Below are positions 55,601-64,000 of a DNA stretch of 64,000 nt, piece after piece. Location: positions 96,001 to 160,000 of the forward strand of contig JACVTC010000135.1 of the NCBI GenBank assembly GCA_016946835.1. Reading direction: 5' to 3'. The notes below the pieces were generated by a model. The model was not told where the DNA came from and did no database searches. It worked only from the letters and a program-made list of their open reading frames with translations. Position 1 is the stretch's first letter; the number at the start of each line of letters is the position of its first letter. The DNA comes from Neocallimastix lanati (nom. inval.) (Eukaryota > Neocallimastigomycota > Neocallimastigomycetes > Neocallimastigales > Neocallimastigaceae). The position numbers were made by a program, and so were the translations under genes.

Positions 55601-57682
55601 CATTTTTCTCCATTGGTTTCTTGAACATCAGGTTTATCTTGTTTATATGAACTACATATACCAGAGGTACAACTAAAGTATCTTCCAGCGCCATCGTTAT
55701 TACAAAGATCTTCAATTCTTGTTTGTACCTGACTCGTTGAGGCTTTAGCACACTTGAGTCCACCAGCTTCATTTTTATTATTTTTTTAAAAAAAAAAAAA
55801 AAAAGAAAAAGAAAAATCAGTATATAATAAATCAAATTATATATTTAAAATCAAATAAATTATAATATCAATTGAGAATAATTTTTTTTAAAAATAATAA
55901 TAATTTTCATCTAATAAAAAAATATAAAAAATATAAAAAAAAAAAAAAAAAAAAAACATACTTGCTGGCATTTCATTATCATAAAGTATATAATTTTCAT
56001 AAGTAATAACAGCATAGAAATTCATAGAGGAATCTAAACTAAATGGTGTTTTTGGTTTATGTTGAGCGAAATAATATTTTCGCTCAGCTGCTGTTGCTGG
56101 CTTTGTATCACTACTAAATTTTAAAACTGGATAAGATTTTGGATTTGTACTGTCATACTCAGCAAGACAGAGAGCGACATCAGAACCAGACATAACCAAC
56201 TTACCAATATTTTGTGCATTACACGATCCACTGGGAGTGGCTTTTTCGCATACACCTTTTGAACATGATGCATACCCATCTTTTAATTTGAAATAACCAT
56301 ATGTTCCATCACCACTAAATTTTGCCAATTCTTCAGGAGAATTTTTATATTTTGCAATATAACCAGTACCTCTTGCGGCATCAGTTTCTACGTAATGATA
56401 ACCATCATTACTTGCAGTACCTATTATAATAAATATTTAATATATTTTTGTAATGAATAAATGTAATTTGAATAATATAAAATGAATATGCATTAGATAG
56501 ATAGATATTTTAAAAAGCTTCACTTACAGCCACTAGCTCCCTCGGCTTTAATTGGACTTCCTGGATTTGCTGCATTATCCACAAATTTACACTCCCCTAA
56601 TTTTCAATAAAATTTTAATTATTTTTATTCCAATAATTTTTTTAATATTAATAAGTTTCATTGTTAAAATTACTTACCATTAGCAGTACGTCCATACATT
56701 AAGCCCACCAACAACGATAGGCTAAAAAAAATATATAAAATTATTTTTTAATTATTGTATCTATTTATTATATTTAATTATTTATTTATATTTTATTATT
56801 TATTATATATTATTTTGTATTATTTATTATTATTTATTATGTATTTATTATCTATTATGTATTCTTACGTATTATTATTTATTATCTATTATGTATTCTT
56901 ACGTATTATTATTTATTATCTATTATGTATTATTATGTATTATTTATTATTATTTATTATTTATTATTATTTATTATTAATTATTTTGTATTATATATTA
57001 TTTTGTATTATGTATTATTTTGTATTATATATTATTTTGTATTATATATTATTTTGTATTATATATTATTTTGTATTATATATTATTTTGTATTATATAT
57101 TATTTTGTATTATATATTATTTTGTATTATATATTATTTTGTATTATATATTATTATGTATTATATATTATTATGTATTATATATTATTATGTATTATGT
57201 ATTATTATGTATTATATATTATTATGTATTATGTATTATTATGTATTATGTATTATGTATTATGTATTATTATGTATTTATTATTATGTATTATATATTA
57301 TTATGTATTATATATTATTATGTATTATATATTTTTATGTATTATGTATTATTATGTATTATATATTATTATGTATTTATTATGCGTTATGTATGAATTA
57401 TTATTTATTATGTATTATTATTATGTATTATTATTACTCCATTATTTAATATTATTACTACCTCAACTATTATTATTATTATTGTTATTATTACTACTAT
57501 TATTATTATTGTTATTATTATTACTAATATTATTATTATTGTTTATTATTTATTATTACTATTATTATTATTTTTATTATTATTTAATATTTATAATTAT
57601 TTATTATTTTTATTTTTTAATTTTTTATTTATTATTTATATTTTATTTATTCAAATTACCTTAGATATTTAAAATTCACCAT
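37696..57682 (-). CDS. Scaffoldin C: giant ScaA-like cellulosome scaffoldin with signal peptide and GPI-like C-terminus, 5 exons, 6,221 aa
   Basis: Exons on the minus strand: 57682-57660, 56721-56678, 56596-56528, 56420-55962, 55766-37696 (18,666 nt, frame closes). Exons 1-2 give a signal peptide (MVNFKYLSLSLLVGLMYG, likely cleaved after RTA). Residues about 50-3000 are short Cys units GYY-[LIV] ... LI-[KR]-C ... C mixed with longer FPG modules. Residues about 3900-5700 contain modules with YFFF/YYFF and G-x-[LV]-CVV-x(3)-LYLVT motifs at a period near 650 nt. Then come short Cys units, an acidic Glu/Asp/Asn region, a Ser/Thr/Lys stalk, and a tail GGDSGAIS-RR followed by IVFYLSLFILALFLHY, typical of a GPI-anchor signal. 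Size (about 680 kDa, estimated) and order fit the ScaA scaffoldins of anaerobic fungi, which hold dockerin-bearing enzymes at the cell surface. KRD dibasic sites recur near residues 833, 1767, 1914, 4072, 5047 and 5776. Confidence 0.9.
56722..57659 (-). repeat. Intron 1 of scaffoldin C with a 17-bp minisatellite
   Basis: Phase-2 intron, donor GTAATT (57659 downwards), acceptor AG at 56723-56722. From about 56990 to 57390 the + strand is a tandem array of ATTATTTTGTATTATAT, changing to ATTATTATGTATTATAT; TTTTGT recurs at 57001, 57018 and 57035, a period of 17 bp. The three long Tyr/Leu/Ile/Cys frames on the + strand come from this array and are not genes. Confidence 0.75.
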
Positions 57683-58380
57683 CTTCTTGTTTTTTGGTAT
57701 ATTTTTAATGGTTGAATTATAAACAAAAGTATACTAACAAGTTATCTCTTTCTTTATTATAATTTATATACAATTATTTACAGTAAAAATTATATAATAG
57801 TTTTTTTTTAAATTAATATTATTATTATACAAAAATCTAAAACAATATGAATAAAAGAAAAAAGAAATAAATATTAGTATTATTTATAATTCTGTTTATC
57901 TATTTTTAATTATATTATATTACTTCTTATTAAAAAAAATCTATAATTATTTACCTTTTTCTAGTATTATTTCTTTAAATAAATAATGAAAAATATAAAT
58001 AATTATTTTTTCTTTTTCCTTTTCTTTTTTTTATCCTTTACTTTAACTCATGAATCAATAATATATTAATATCAAAGATTAATATTTCTGCTTTTATAAT
58101 AAGTAAAGTAAAAAAAACTTTTAAAAAAAAGAAAAAAAGTAAAAATAATAATTTATTATTTTTATTTATTATTTTTTTTTTTATTTTATATTTTAATTAA
58201 TGAATTTTTTTATATTAGAAAAGAATTTTACTTCCCTTTTATATGATTTTTTTTTTATTAAATAATAATTTTATATTTAGAATATAGAAAATGAAGTAAT
58301 ATAAAAGATTATTTATTTATTCTCTACCCAAAAACTGCTAACCCATCATTTATTAACCAAAAAAATTTTTTAAATTAAAA
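57683..58380 (-). promoter_or_regulatory. Presumed promoter/5' region of scaffoldin C
   Basis: About 700 bp between the start codon and the TAA block. Mixed AT sequence with T-, A- and CT-rich tracts (for example near 58010-58030). Assigned by position only; no factor site recognised. Confidence 0.3.
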
Positions 58381-58511
58381 TGGTAATAATAAATAATAAT
58401 AAATAATAATAATAGTAATAAATAATAACTAAAATAATAATGATAGTAATAATAATAATAGTAATAAATAATAATAATAAATAATAATAATAATAAATAA
58501 TAATAATAATA

Positions 58512-58565
<54 letters not shown>

Positions 58566-58960
58566 TAAATAATAATAATAATAATAAATAATAATAATAA
58601 TAATAAATAATAATAATAGTAATAATAATATATTAATAATAATAATAATAATAATAAATAATAATAGTAATAAATAATAATAGTAATAAATAATAATAGT
58701 AATAAATAATAATAATAATAATAATAAATAATAATAATAATAAATAATAATAATAATAAATAATAATAATAAATAATAATAATAGTAATAAATAATAATA
58801 GTAATAATAATAAATAATAATAATAATAAATAATAATAGTAATAATAGTAATAAATAGTAATAATAAATAATACTAATAATAGTAATAATAGTAATAAAT
58901 AGTAATAATAAATAATACTAATAATAGTAATAAATAGTAATAATAATTGTGTTATTGTAA
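58381..58960. repeat. TAA-type low-complexity block upstream of scaffoldin C
   Basis: TAATAATAAATAATAATAGTAATAAATAA repeat variants throughout. In the transcription sense of scaffoldin C this is TTA polarity, the same polarity as the blocks upstream of scaffoldins A and B. Confidence 0.7.
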
Positions 58961-59340
58961 TTATTAATTAGTAAAATGCTAACTCTATTTTTATTGAAAA
59001 AAGAATTATCTATTATATAAATAATATTTTTATTAATTTTTTCATTTTTTTTAATATTTATTACTTCCATGAATTATAAAAATAATAAATAGTAAAATAA
59101 TAATCAATTAATAGATACTAATTAAATGTTAAAAAAATCATTAATTATCCCTAATAAAATTTTATAATTAATAAATTTATAAAATAAATAGTAATAGTAA
59201 TTTTATATATTATTCATATTATTCATATTATTTTATTATGCCATTTATACAACTATAATAGATAGAATAGATATTTAAGTCTTTTCTTTTAATTTTTATT
59301 ATATTAATTTATTAGTAGTGTATATAAAAAATAATTTAGA
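58961..59340. other. AT-rich spacer
   Basis: Non-simple AT-rich sequence. Nothing recognised. Confidence 0.4.
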
Positions 59341-59650
59341 CACACCTAAAATGAGTATCCATCTCCCATAATGACAATAGAAATAACTGTAAAGGCAATA
59401 TTTGCTATTACTGCGTTGTTCCTCCACACACGTCGTTACATGTCTGCCTGGGGCTTTATTCCCTATACATTCTTACTGATATCTCCATTAACCATGAGTA
59501 TCGGAATGGTAACTATTCACCCCTCCAGTAGGTGTAATATAATATCATCAGTGCCTATGATTAAGATGTAGCAGAGTATCGTAGGGGTTGGGTCTAATAT
59601 GCGGTCAATTAAGATATATAATAATAAGATATAATATTATTTCTTTTAAT
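59341..59650. other. Unexplained GC-balanced island
   Basis: About 300 bp of complex sequence (for example GTTCCTCCACACACGTCGTT and GCCTGGGGCTTTATTCCC) standing out from DNA that is otherwise almost pure A+T. On the + strand a 66-codon frame (59371-59571) reads as a mildly hydrophobic peptide. On the minus strand one frame reads as plausible protein (IVTIPILMVNGDISKNV, then GIKPQADM, then IAFTVISIVIMGDGYSF and a stop) but is broken by internal stops. I take it as a decayed coding fragment or transposon piece; no family recognised. Confidence 0.4.
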
Positions 59651-60570
59651 ATGCGGCCAATTAATATATATATATAATAAAATTTTATATGATTTCTTTT
59701 TATTTGATTAAAAATTATGTGTAACAATGATGTTTGTGTAACCAATATCATATCATAAAAGTTACACAAATAATGATAATTCATCATAAAAAATCATTAT
59801 CATGATTATTATAGTACATTTTAAACATATATAGTTGTTATAAAGGAATTATAATTATATTTTATTTATATATTATCAAATATTATCACAAAAACAAACA
59901 TTTAAAATATAATAAAATTTTATGACTAAAAAATTCTAATTTATGACTTTTTTTTTTTTTTTTTTTTGTAATATAATTTTATGAAATTTTTATTTTTTTA
60001 TTATGTAATATTAATATTTTATTACGCAATATTTTATTATGATTTTTTTTATTATCATATTTTAATTAAAAAAAATATATATATCATTATTTCTAATTCA
60101 TATTATTAGATATTTAATATATAATTATATATAAATATATTGTTTAATTAGGCAATGCGACATTCAGAAATTGAAATTTCAATTATATTATTATTAAAAA
60201 GCAAATAAGAATATAGAACTTCTTTTAATGTCTAAGGTATTAAATTTATTAAATAATTTTTAACTTTAACAATAATTTTTTTTATTTTTCTGAATTATAA
60301 CATTAAAATGGATAATTGACTATTATTCCTTATTAAATTGGTCATTTCAATGAAATCTTTTTATAAATTTATATATATTATTTAATTTTATATATATATA
60401 TAAATATATATAAATCCTTTCATCTAAAAAAATAATTTATGAAATGACTACTTCCAATTCTTTTATAAATAATATATATGTATTGAAAATTTTGAAATTT
60501 TAAAATTGAAATGTCAAATTTTAAAATTCAATCTATTTTTATAAAATATTAAATTTAAAATTTAAATAAT
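59651..60570. other. AT-rich spacer with GTTACAC words
   Basis: The motif ATGCGG-[TC]-CAATTAA occurs at about 59600 and 59652. GTGTAACA, GTGTAACC and GTTACAC occur at 59719, 59736 and 59761. The rest is AT-rich with no gene recognised. Confidence 0.4.
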
Positions 60571-60700
60571 GATAATAATAATAATAATGATAATAATGAT
60601 AATAATAATATAATAATAATAATAATAATGATAATAATAATATAATAATAATAATAATAATGATAATAATAATATAATAATAATAATAATGATAATAATA

Positions 60701-60748
<48 letters not shown>

Positions 60749-60756
60749 TAATAATA

Positions 60757-60826
<70 letters not shown>

Positions 60827-60850
60827 TATAATAATAATAATAATAAAGGG
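60571..60850. repeat. TAA/TGATAA microsatellite
   Basis: AATAATAATGATAATAATAATATAATAAT higher-order pattern, then pure (TAA)n. Ile/Tyr/Leu-only frames on the minus strand are artefacts. Confidence 0.75.
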
Positions 60851-61310
60851 CTTTTTTTTTTTTTGATTTAAATTGAAATTTATTAAAGGCGAAAATTGAA
60901 ATTTCAATTATTATCATAGCAGTACATATTAATAATTATAATAAAAAAATATAAATAAAATATATATAATATTTATTATTAATTATAATGATTATTATAA
61001 ATTATATAATTATTTATTATATTATGCATTTTTATTTTTTATAATAGTAATTTTATGATAAAATATTAAAATAAAATACAAATATGCTAAATTTTATAAT
61101 TATTCATTATGCTATTAATTTTAACCTTTATAATAATAATAATCATTTAATACTATAAACTGAATATTAAACTATTATTTTAATAATAATTAAATGATAA
61201 AGAGTATAATAAACAGTTTTAAGATTATATTATAAGTTGAATAGTTTTAAATAAAACACGATTAAATGAATAAAATAATATTTATAATAATAACATTTAT
61301 AATAATTAAA
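60851..61310. other. AT-rich spacer
   Basis: Non-simple AT-rich sequence between two TAA blocks. The words AATTGAAATTTCAATT and AAATTGAAATT occur near 60890-60910 and, in related form, near 60170-60185 and 60490-60530. No gene recognised. Confidence 0.4.
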
Positions 61311-61965
61311 TAAATAATGGAATAATAAACAATAAATAATAATAAATAATAAATAATAACAAATAATATATAATTAAATAATAATAAATAATAAATAATA
61401 AATAATAACAAATAATATATAATTAAATAATAAATAATAATAAATAATAACTAATAACTAATAATAAATAATTAAATAATAAATAATAATAATAATAATA
61501 AATAATAAATAATAAATATAAATAATAATAATAAATAATAATAATAATAATAATAATATTAATAAATAATAATAATAATAATAAATAATATATAATAATA
61601 ATAATAATAAATAATAAATAGTAAATATAAATAATAATAATAAATAATAATAATAATAAATAATAAATAATAAATAATAACAAATAATATATAATTAAAT
61701 AATAAATAATAATAATAAATAATAAATAATAAATAATTAAATAATAAATAATAAACAATAAATAATAAATAATAAATAATAAATAATAAATAATAAATAA
61801 TAAATAATTAAATAATAATAATAATAATAATAAATAATAATAATAATAATAAATAATTAAATAATAAATAATAAATAATAAATAATAAATAATAACAAAT
61901 AATATATAATTAAATAATAAATAATAATAATAAATAATAAATAATAAATAATAAATAATAAACAT
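61311..61965. repeat. TAAATAA heptamer block next to the LTR element
   Basis: TAAATAATAAATAA and AACAAATAATATATAATTAA units repeated (for example near 61350, 61405, 61678 and 61893). The LTR element begins directly at its right edge, so it inserted into the repeat. The long minus-strand Leu/Ile/Tyr frame is an artefact. Confidence 0.7.
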
Positions 61966-62163
61966 TGTTAGAATATGTGAAATGTATGAAATATAAGCTT
62001 CAAATGTATTGAAACATATTGTAATATAAATAATGTATAAGCCACAATGTATTAATATAAAAGCATTTAATTTAGAATAATTAAGTGCTAGTAACTCTTT
62101 ATCATAAAATATATTAATAAAATTGACATAATTATAAACCATAAATTCATAACACTTAACAGA

Positions 62164-62214
62164 TTAAGAGTCTCATCTGACTCTTAAAAAAGATTCATAG
62201 CAAAAGAATCTTTT
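62164..62214. other. Two adjacent perfect hairpins in the LTR
   Basis: Hairpin 1: TTAAGAGTC (62164-62172), loop TCATCT, GACTCTTAA (62179-62187). Hairpin 2: AAAAGATTC (62188-62196), loop ATAGCAAAA, GAATCTTTT (62206-62214). The first is followed directly by an A run. In an LTR such structures could mark the transcript end or a packaging/dimerisation signal (inference). Confidence 0.6.
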
Positions 62215-62357
62215 GCCGGAAACAATATTATGTCAAAAAAAAAAAAAAAAATAATTGAATTTTAAATTATGATAAAGGTTGCTCATTATGTCAATTTTTA
62301 AGATGACTAATAAAACTGATAACTGATCAAAATGATCAAGACAGAAAAATTGAAGAA

Positions 62358-62676
62358 ACGCGTAAAATAAGAAACTGTTGATAAAAGAAGTTATTTCAGG
62401 ATAAGTAAAACTCAAAAAAATATAAAAATATATATTTAAAAAAAAAAAAAACACGTATAAACGTATATAAAAGAAAATTATATATCTTCATACTAGAGAC
62501 TCTTAATTGAAATTATAATTTGATATTTTAACAAATAAACTTTTGGCTATTAGTAATATAATATCTATACATGAAGGAATCTACTATGTGATGGAATATT
62601 TACGCCCCATGAATATACAAAACATATTATTTAAAGTATAGTTATTTTAACGCGTATTTATAAATATTAAACGCGT
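62358..62676. promoter_or_regulatory. Three ACGCGT (MCB-like) boxes in the LTR
   Basis: ACGCGT at 62358-62363, 62650-62655 and 62671-62676; the last two lie in a 21-bp tandem unit (AACGCGTATTTATAAATATT and a variant). ACGCGT is the MBF (Mbp1/Swi6) binding site for G1/S transcription in ascomycete yeasts. Whether gut fungi use it the same way is not known to me. Confidence 0.4.
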
Positions 62677-62808
62677 ATATATAAATATAAACTACAATAA
62701 TGGAGGAGTCTATATGTCAGAGACCTCATATAAAATAATTAATATATAATATCCCAAATATTCAAGGGAAATATAATAGAATGGTAATTCCTAGGGTACA
62801 TTCTAACA

Positions 62809-63897
62809 ATAATAATATTATTAAACCTAGCGTGAAATAGGTTTAAATAAAAAAAAAAAAATTATTTAATATAATCATAATACAAACCTTCATGATGAAA
62901 GGTATAATAAAATAATAAATATAACCATGAGTTATATAAAAATGGATGATGTTTATCCATCTATAAACTATACTTATTTATTACAGAGTATTTAAAATTA
63001 TTAAAATTTTATAATTAATATTTTAATAATGAGAAAATTCAAATATATAAAATCCTTTTTAGAAATTTGTATTTTAGGAGGAAAGTAGGCAAAATAAAAT
63101 ACAAATTATAAAAATATAAAAGAAAATAAAAATATTAAAGAAAAGTCACTTTACTGATTCTTTGAGCTAATTATTTGAAAATAATATTTATCTTGAAATG
63201 AATAAAATAGCCTAATAGCGAAAATTAACAAAAATTAACCTTTAAGAAAGAATTAACTGAAATAGTGAATATTAATCAATTATGAAACAATTTATATTAT
63301 TACTAAAAAGTTTAAATGACTAGAATAATATAATTAATTATAAATACAATCAATTTTAATAACCCAAGATTATGATTTATCAAATACACTAATATATAAT
63401 TAACAATTTATAGCGAAAATATATAAAAGTTAACGCTAATCTATAAAGCGGATTATAATTGAAAGTGATGTAAAACCCAATATATAAGAGGTATTCACAC
63501 AAATTGAGATGGTATAATATCACCCTTCAAGAGAAAGGTTTCCATCATATATAAATGGTATATTTAAATCATATAATTATTTTATATTAAAGATGACATA
63601 GATTCATCTAATATTTATTAAAGGTGTAATAATATTAAATATTTAGTTTTAGGGGGAAATTATTAGATTATAAATATATTTTAAGAAATTATTTTAGCAA
63701 TATTTAAATTAAATTAAATAATTAATATATCATAAAAAATATTTTATTCATGTAAAATTAGAGGTTAATTTAGGATAGAAATATATATAACAGTTTAATA
63801 ATATCAAGTTAATAGTGTAAAATAGAATAATTTTATATACACATATTCACCAGTAAACCAATTTATTCATTATAGAATAACTAGGTTTAAGGGGGAA
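62809..63897. other. Internal region of the LTR element, non-coding
   Basis: 1,089 bp without a usable reading frame. No primer-binding site complementary to a tRNA 3' end is recognisable directly after the LTR. A hairpin (TTAAACCTA 62821-62829, loop of 8, TAGGTTTAA 62838-62846) follows the LTR by 12 bases. Two purine tracts of the form AGGGGGAA occur, near 63651-63658 and at the 3' LTR boundary. Confidence 0.7.
63889..63897. other. Polypurine tract of the LTR element
   Basis: AAGGGGGAA directly abuts the TG of the 3' LTR, the expected place of the plus-strand DNA primer. Its position and orientation show that the element reads left to right (+ strand). Confidence 0.75.
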
Positions 63898-64000
63898 TGT
63901 TAGAATATGTGAAATGTATGAAATATAAGCTTCAAATGTATTGAAACATATTGTAATATAAATAATGTATAAGCCACAATGTATTAATATAAAAGCATTT
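63898..64000 (+). repeat. 3' LTR, first 103 bp only
   Basis: Identical to 61966-62068 over the visible length; the rest lies beyond the window. Confidence 0.88.

Larger units (their letters stand above)
61966..62808. repeat. 5' LTR, 843 bp
   Basis: Bounded by TGTTAGAAT (61966-61974) and ATTCTAACA (62800-62808). It contains two adjacent hairpins at 62164-62187 and 62188-62214, followed by an A run at 62236-62250, and three ACGCGT boxes at 62358, 62650 and 62671. The 73-codon frame on its minus strand has no recognisable content. Confidence 0.88.
61966..64000. mobile_element. Non-autonomous LTR retrotransposon (TRIM/LARD-like), right end cut by the window
   Basis: The left LTR (61966-62808) starts TGTTAGAAT and ends ATTCTAACA, a perfect 9-bp inverted terminal pair with canonical TG...CA. 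The first 103 bases of the LTR recur without difference at 63898-64000, immediately after a polypurine tract (AAGGGGGAA, 63889-63897). The internal region is 1,089 bp and has no coding frame, so gag/pol functions would have to come from a relative elsewhere. The left flank ends AACAT, a candidate 5-bp target duplication that cannot be checked because the right end is outside. The TGTTAGAATATG start resembles Ty1/copia LTRs (weak inference). Identity of the two LTR starts implies recent insertion. Confidence 0.88.

Noticed and set aside
56755-57664. Three overlapping Tyr/Cys/Leu-rich frames of 174-214 codons, superficially membrane-protein-like
   Set aside because: They arise from the 17-bp tandem array inside intron 1 of scaffoldin C, on the opposite strand.
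61423-62142. 239-codon minus-strand frame
   Set aside because: Mostly TAAATAA repeat, running into the LTR; no domain.
62233-62454. 73-codon minus-strand frame in the LTR
   Set aside because: Inside a defined LTR; Phe-rich from A tracts, with no recognisable family.

Overview
The window looks like nuclear DNA of an anaerobic gut fungus (Neocallimastigomycota). Non-coding DNA is almost pure A+T, dominated by TTA/TAA and TTATTTA simple repeats, while the few coding segments are far more GC-balanced and are interrupted by GT-AG introns. The only substantial genes are three giant secreted, cysteine-rich repeat proteins. Their repeats (GYY-[LIV] ... LI-[KRE]-C ... C, plus longer modules) match the fungal cellulosome scaffoldins (ScaA family) as I know them from the literature. 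No database search was possible, so the species and family assignment is recognition, not a hit.

Layout. 1-3.8 kb: TTA-rich repeats and upstream region. 3.8-13.3 kb (+): scaffoldin A, 10 exons, 1,799 aa as modelled. 13.3-17.4 kb: AT-rich and TTATTTA repeats. 17.4-27.6 kb (+): scaffoldin B, 6 exons, 2,264 aa. 27.6-37.7 kb: intergenic desert holding an ankyrin-repeat remnant (28.6 kb), a 1,070-bp tandem duplication (31.2-33.4 kb) with two further partial copies, a 76-bp minisatellite and a sequence island inside an inverted repeat. 37.7-57.7 kb (-): scaffoldin C, 5 exons, 6,221 aa, of which 18,071 nt lie in one exon. 57.7-62.0 kb: AT-rich and TAA repeats with one unexplained island at 59.3-59.7 kb. 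61,966-64,000: a non-coding LTR retroelement with an 843-bp LTR, cut by the window edge.

The exon models were built by hand: signal-peptide exons, splice sites and reading phases join exactly in all three genes, giving total coding lengths of 5,400, 6,795 and 18,666 nt. Each gene has a 23-nt first exon, a phase-2 first intron, and only phase-1 introns after that. A and B share about 580 C-terminal residues and have no membrane anchor. C instead ends in an acidic region, a Ser/Thr-rich stalk and a GPI-like hydrophobic tail. A plausible reading (inference) is one surface-anchored giant scaffold (C) beside two secreted, unanchored scaffolds (A, B) in a locus that has grown by gene duplication and exon/module shuffling.
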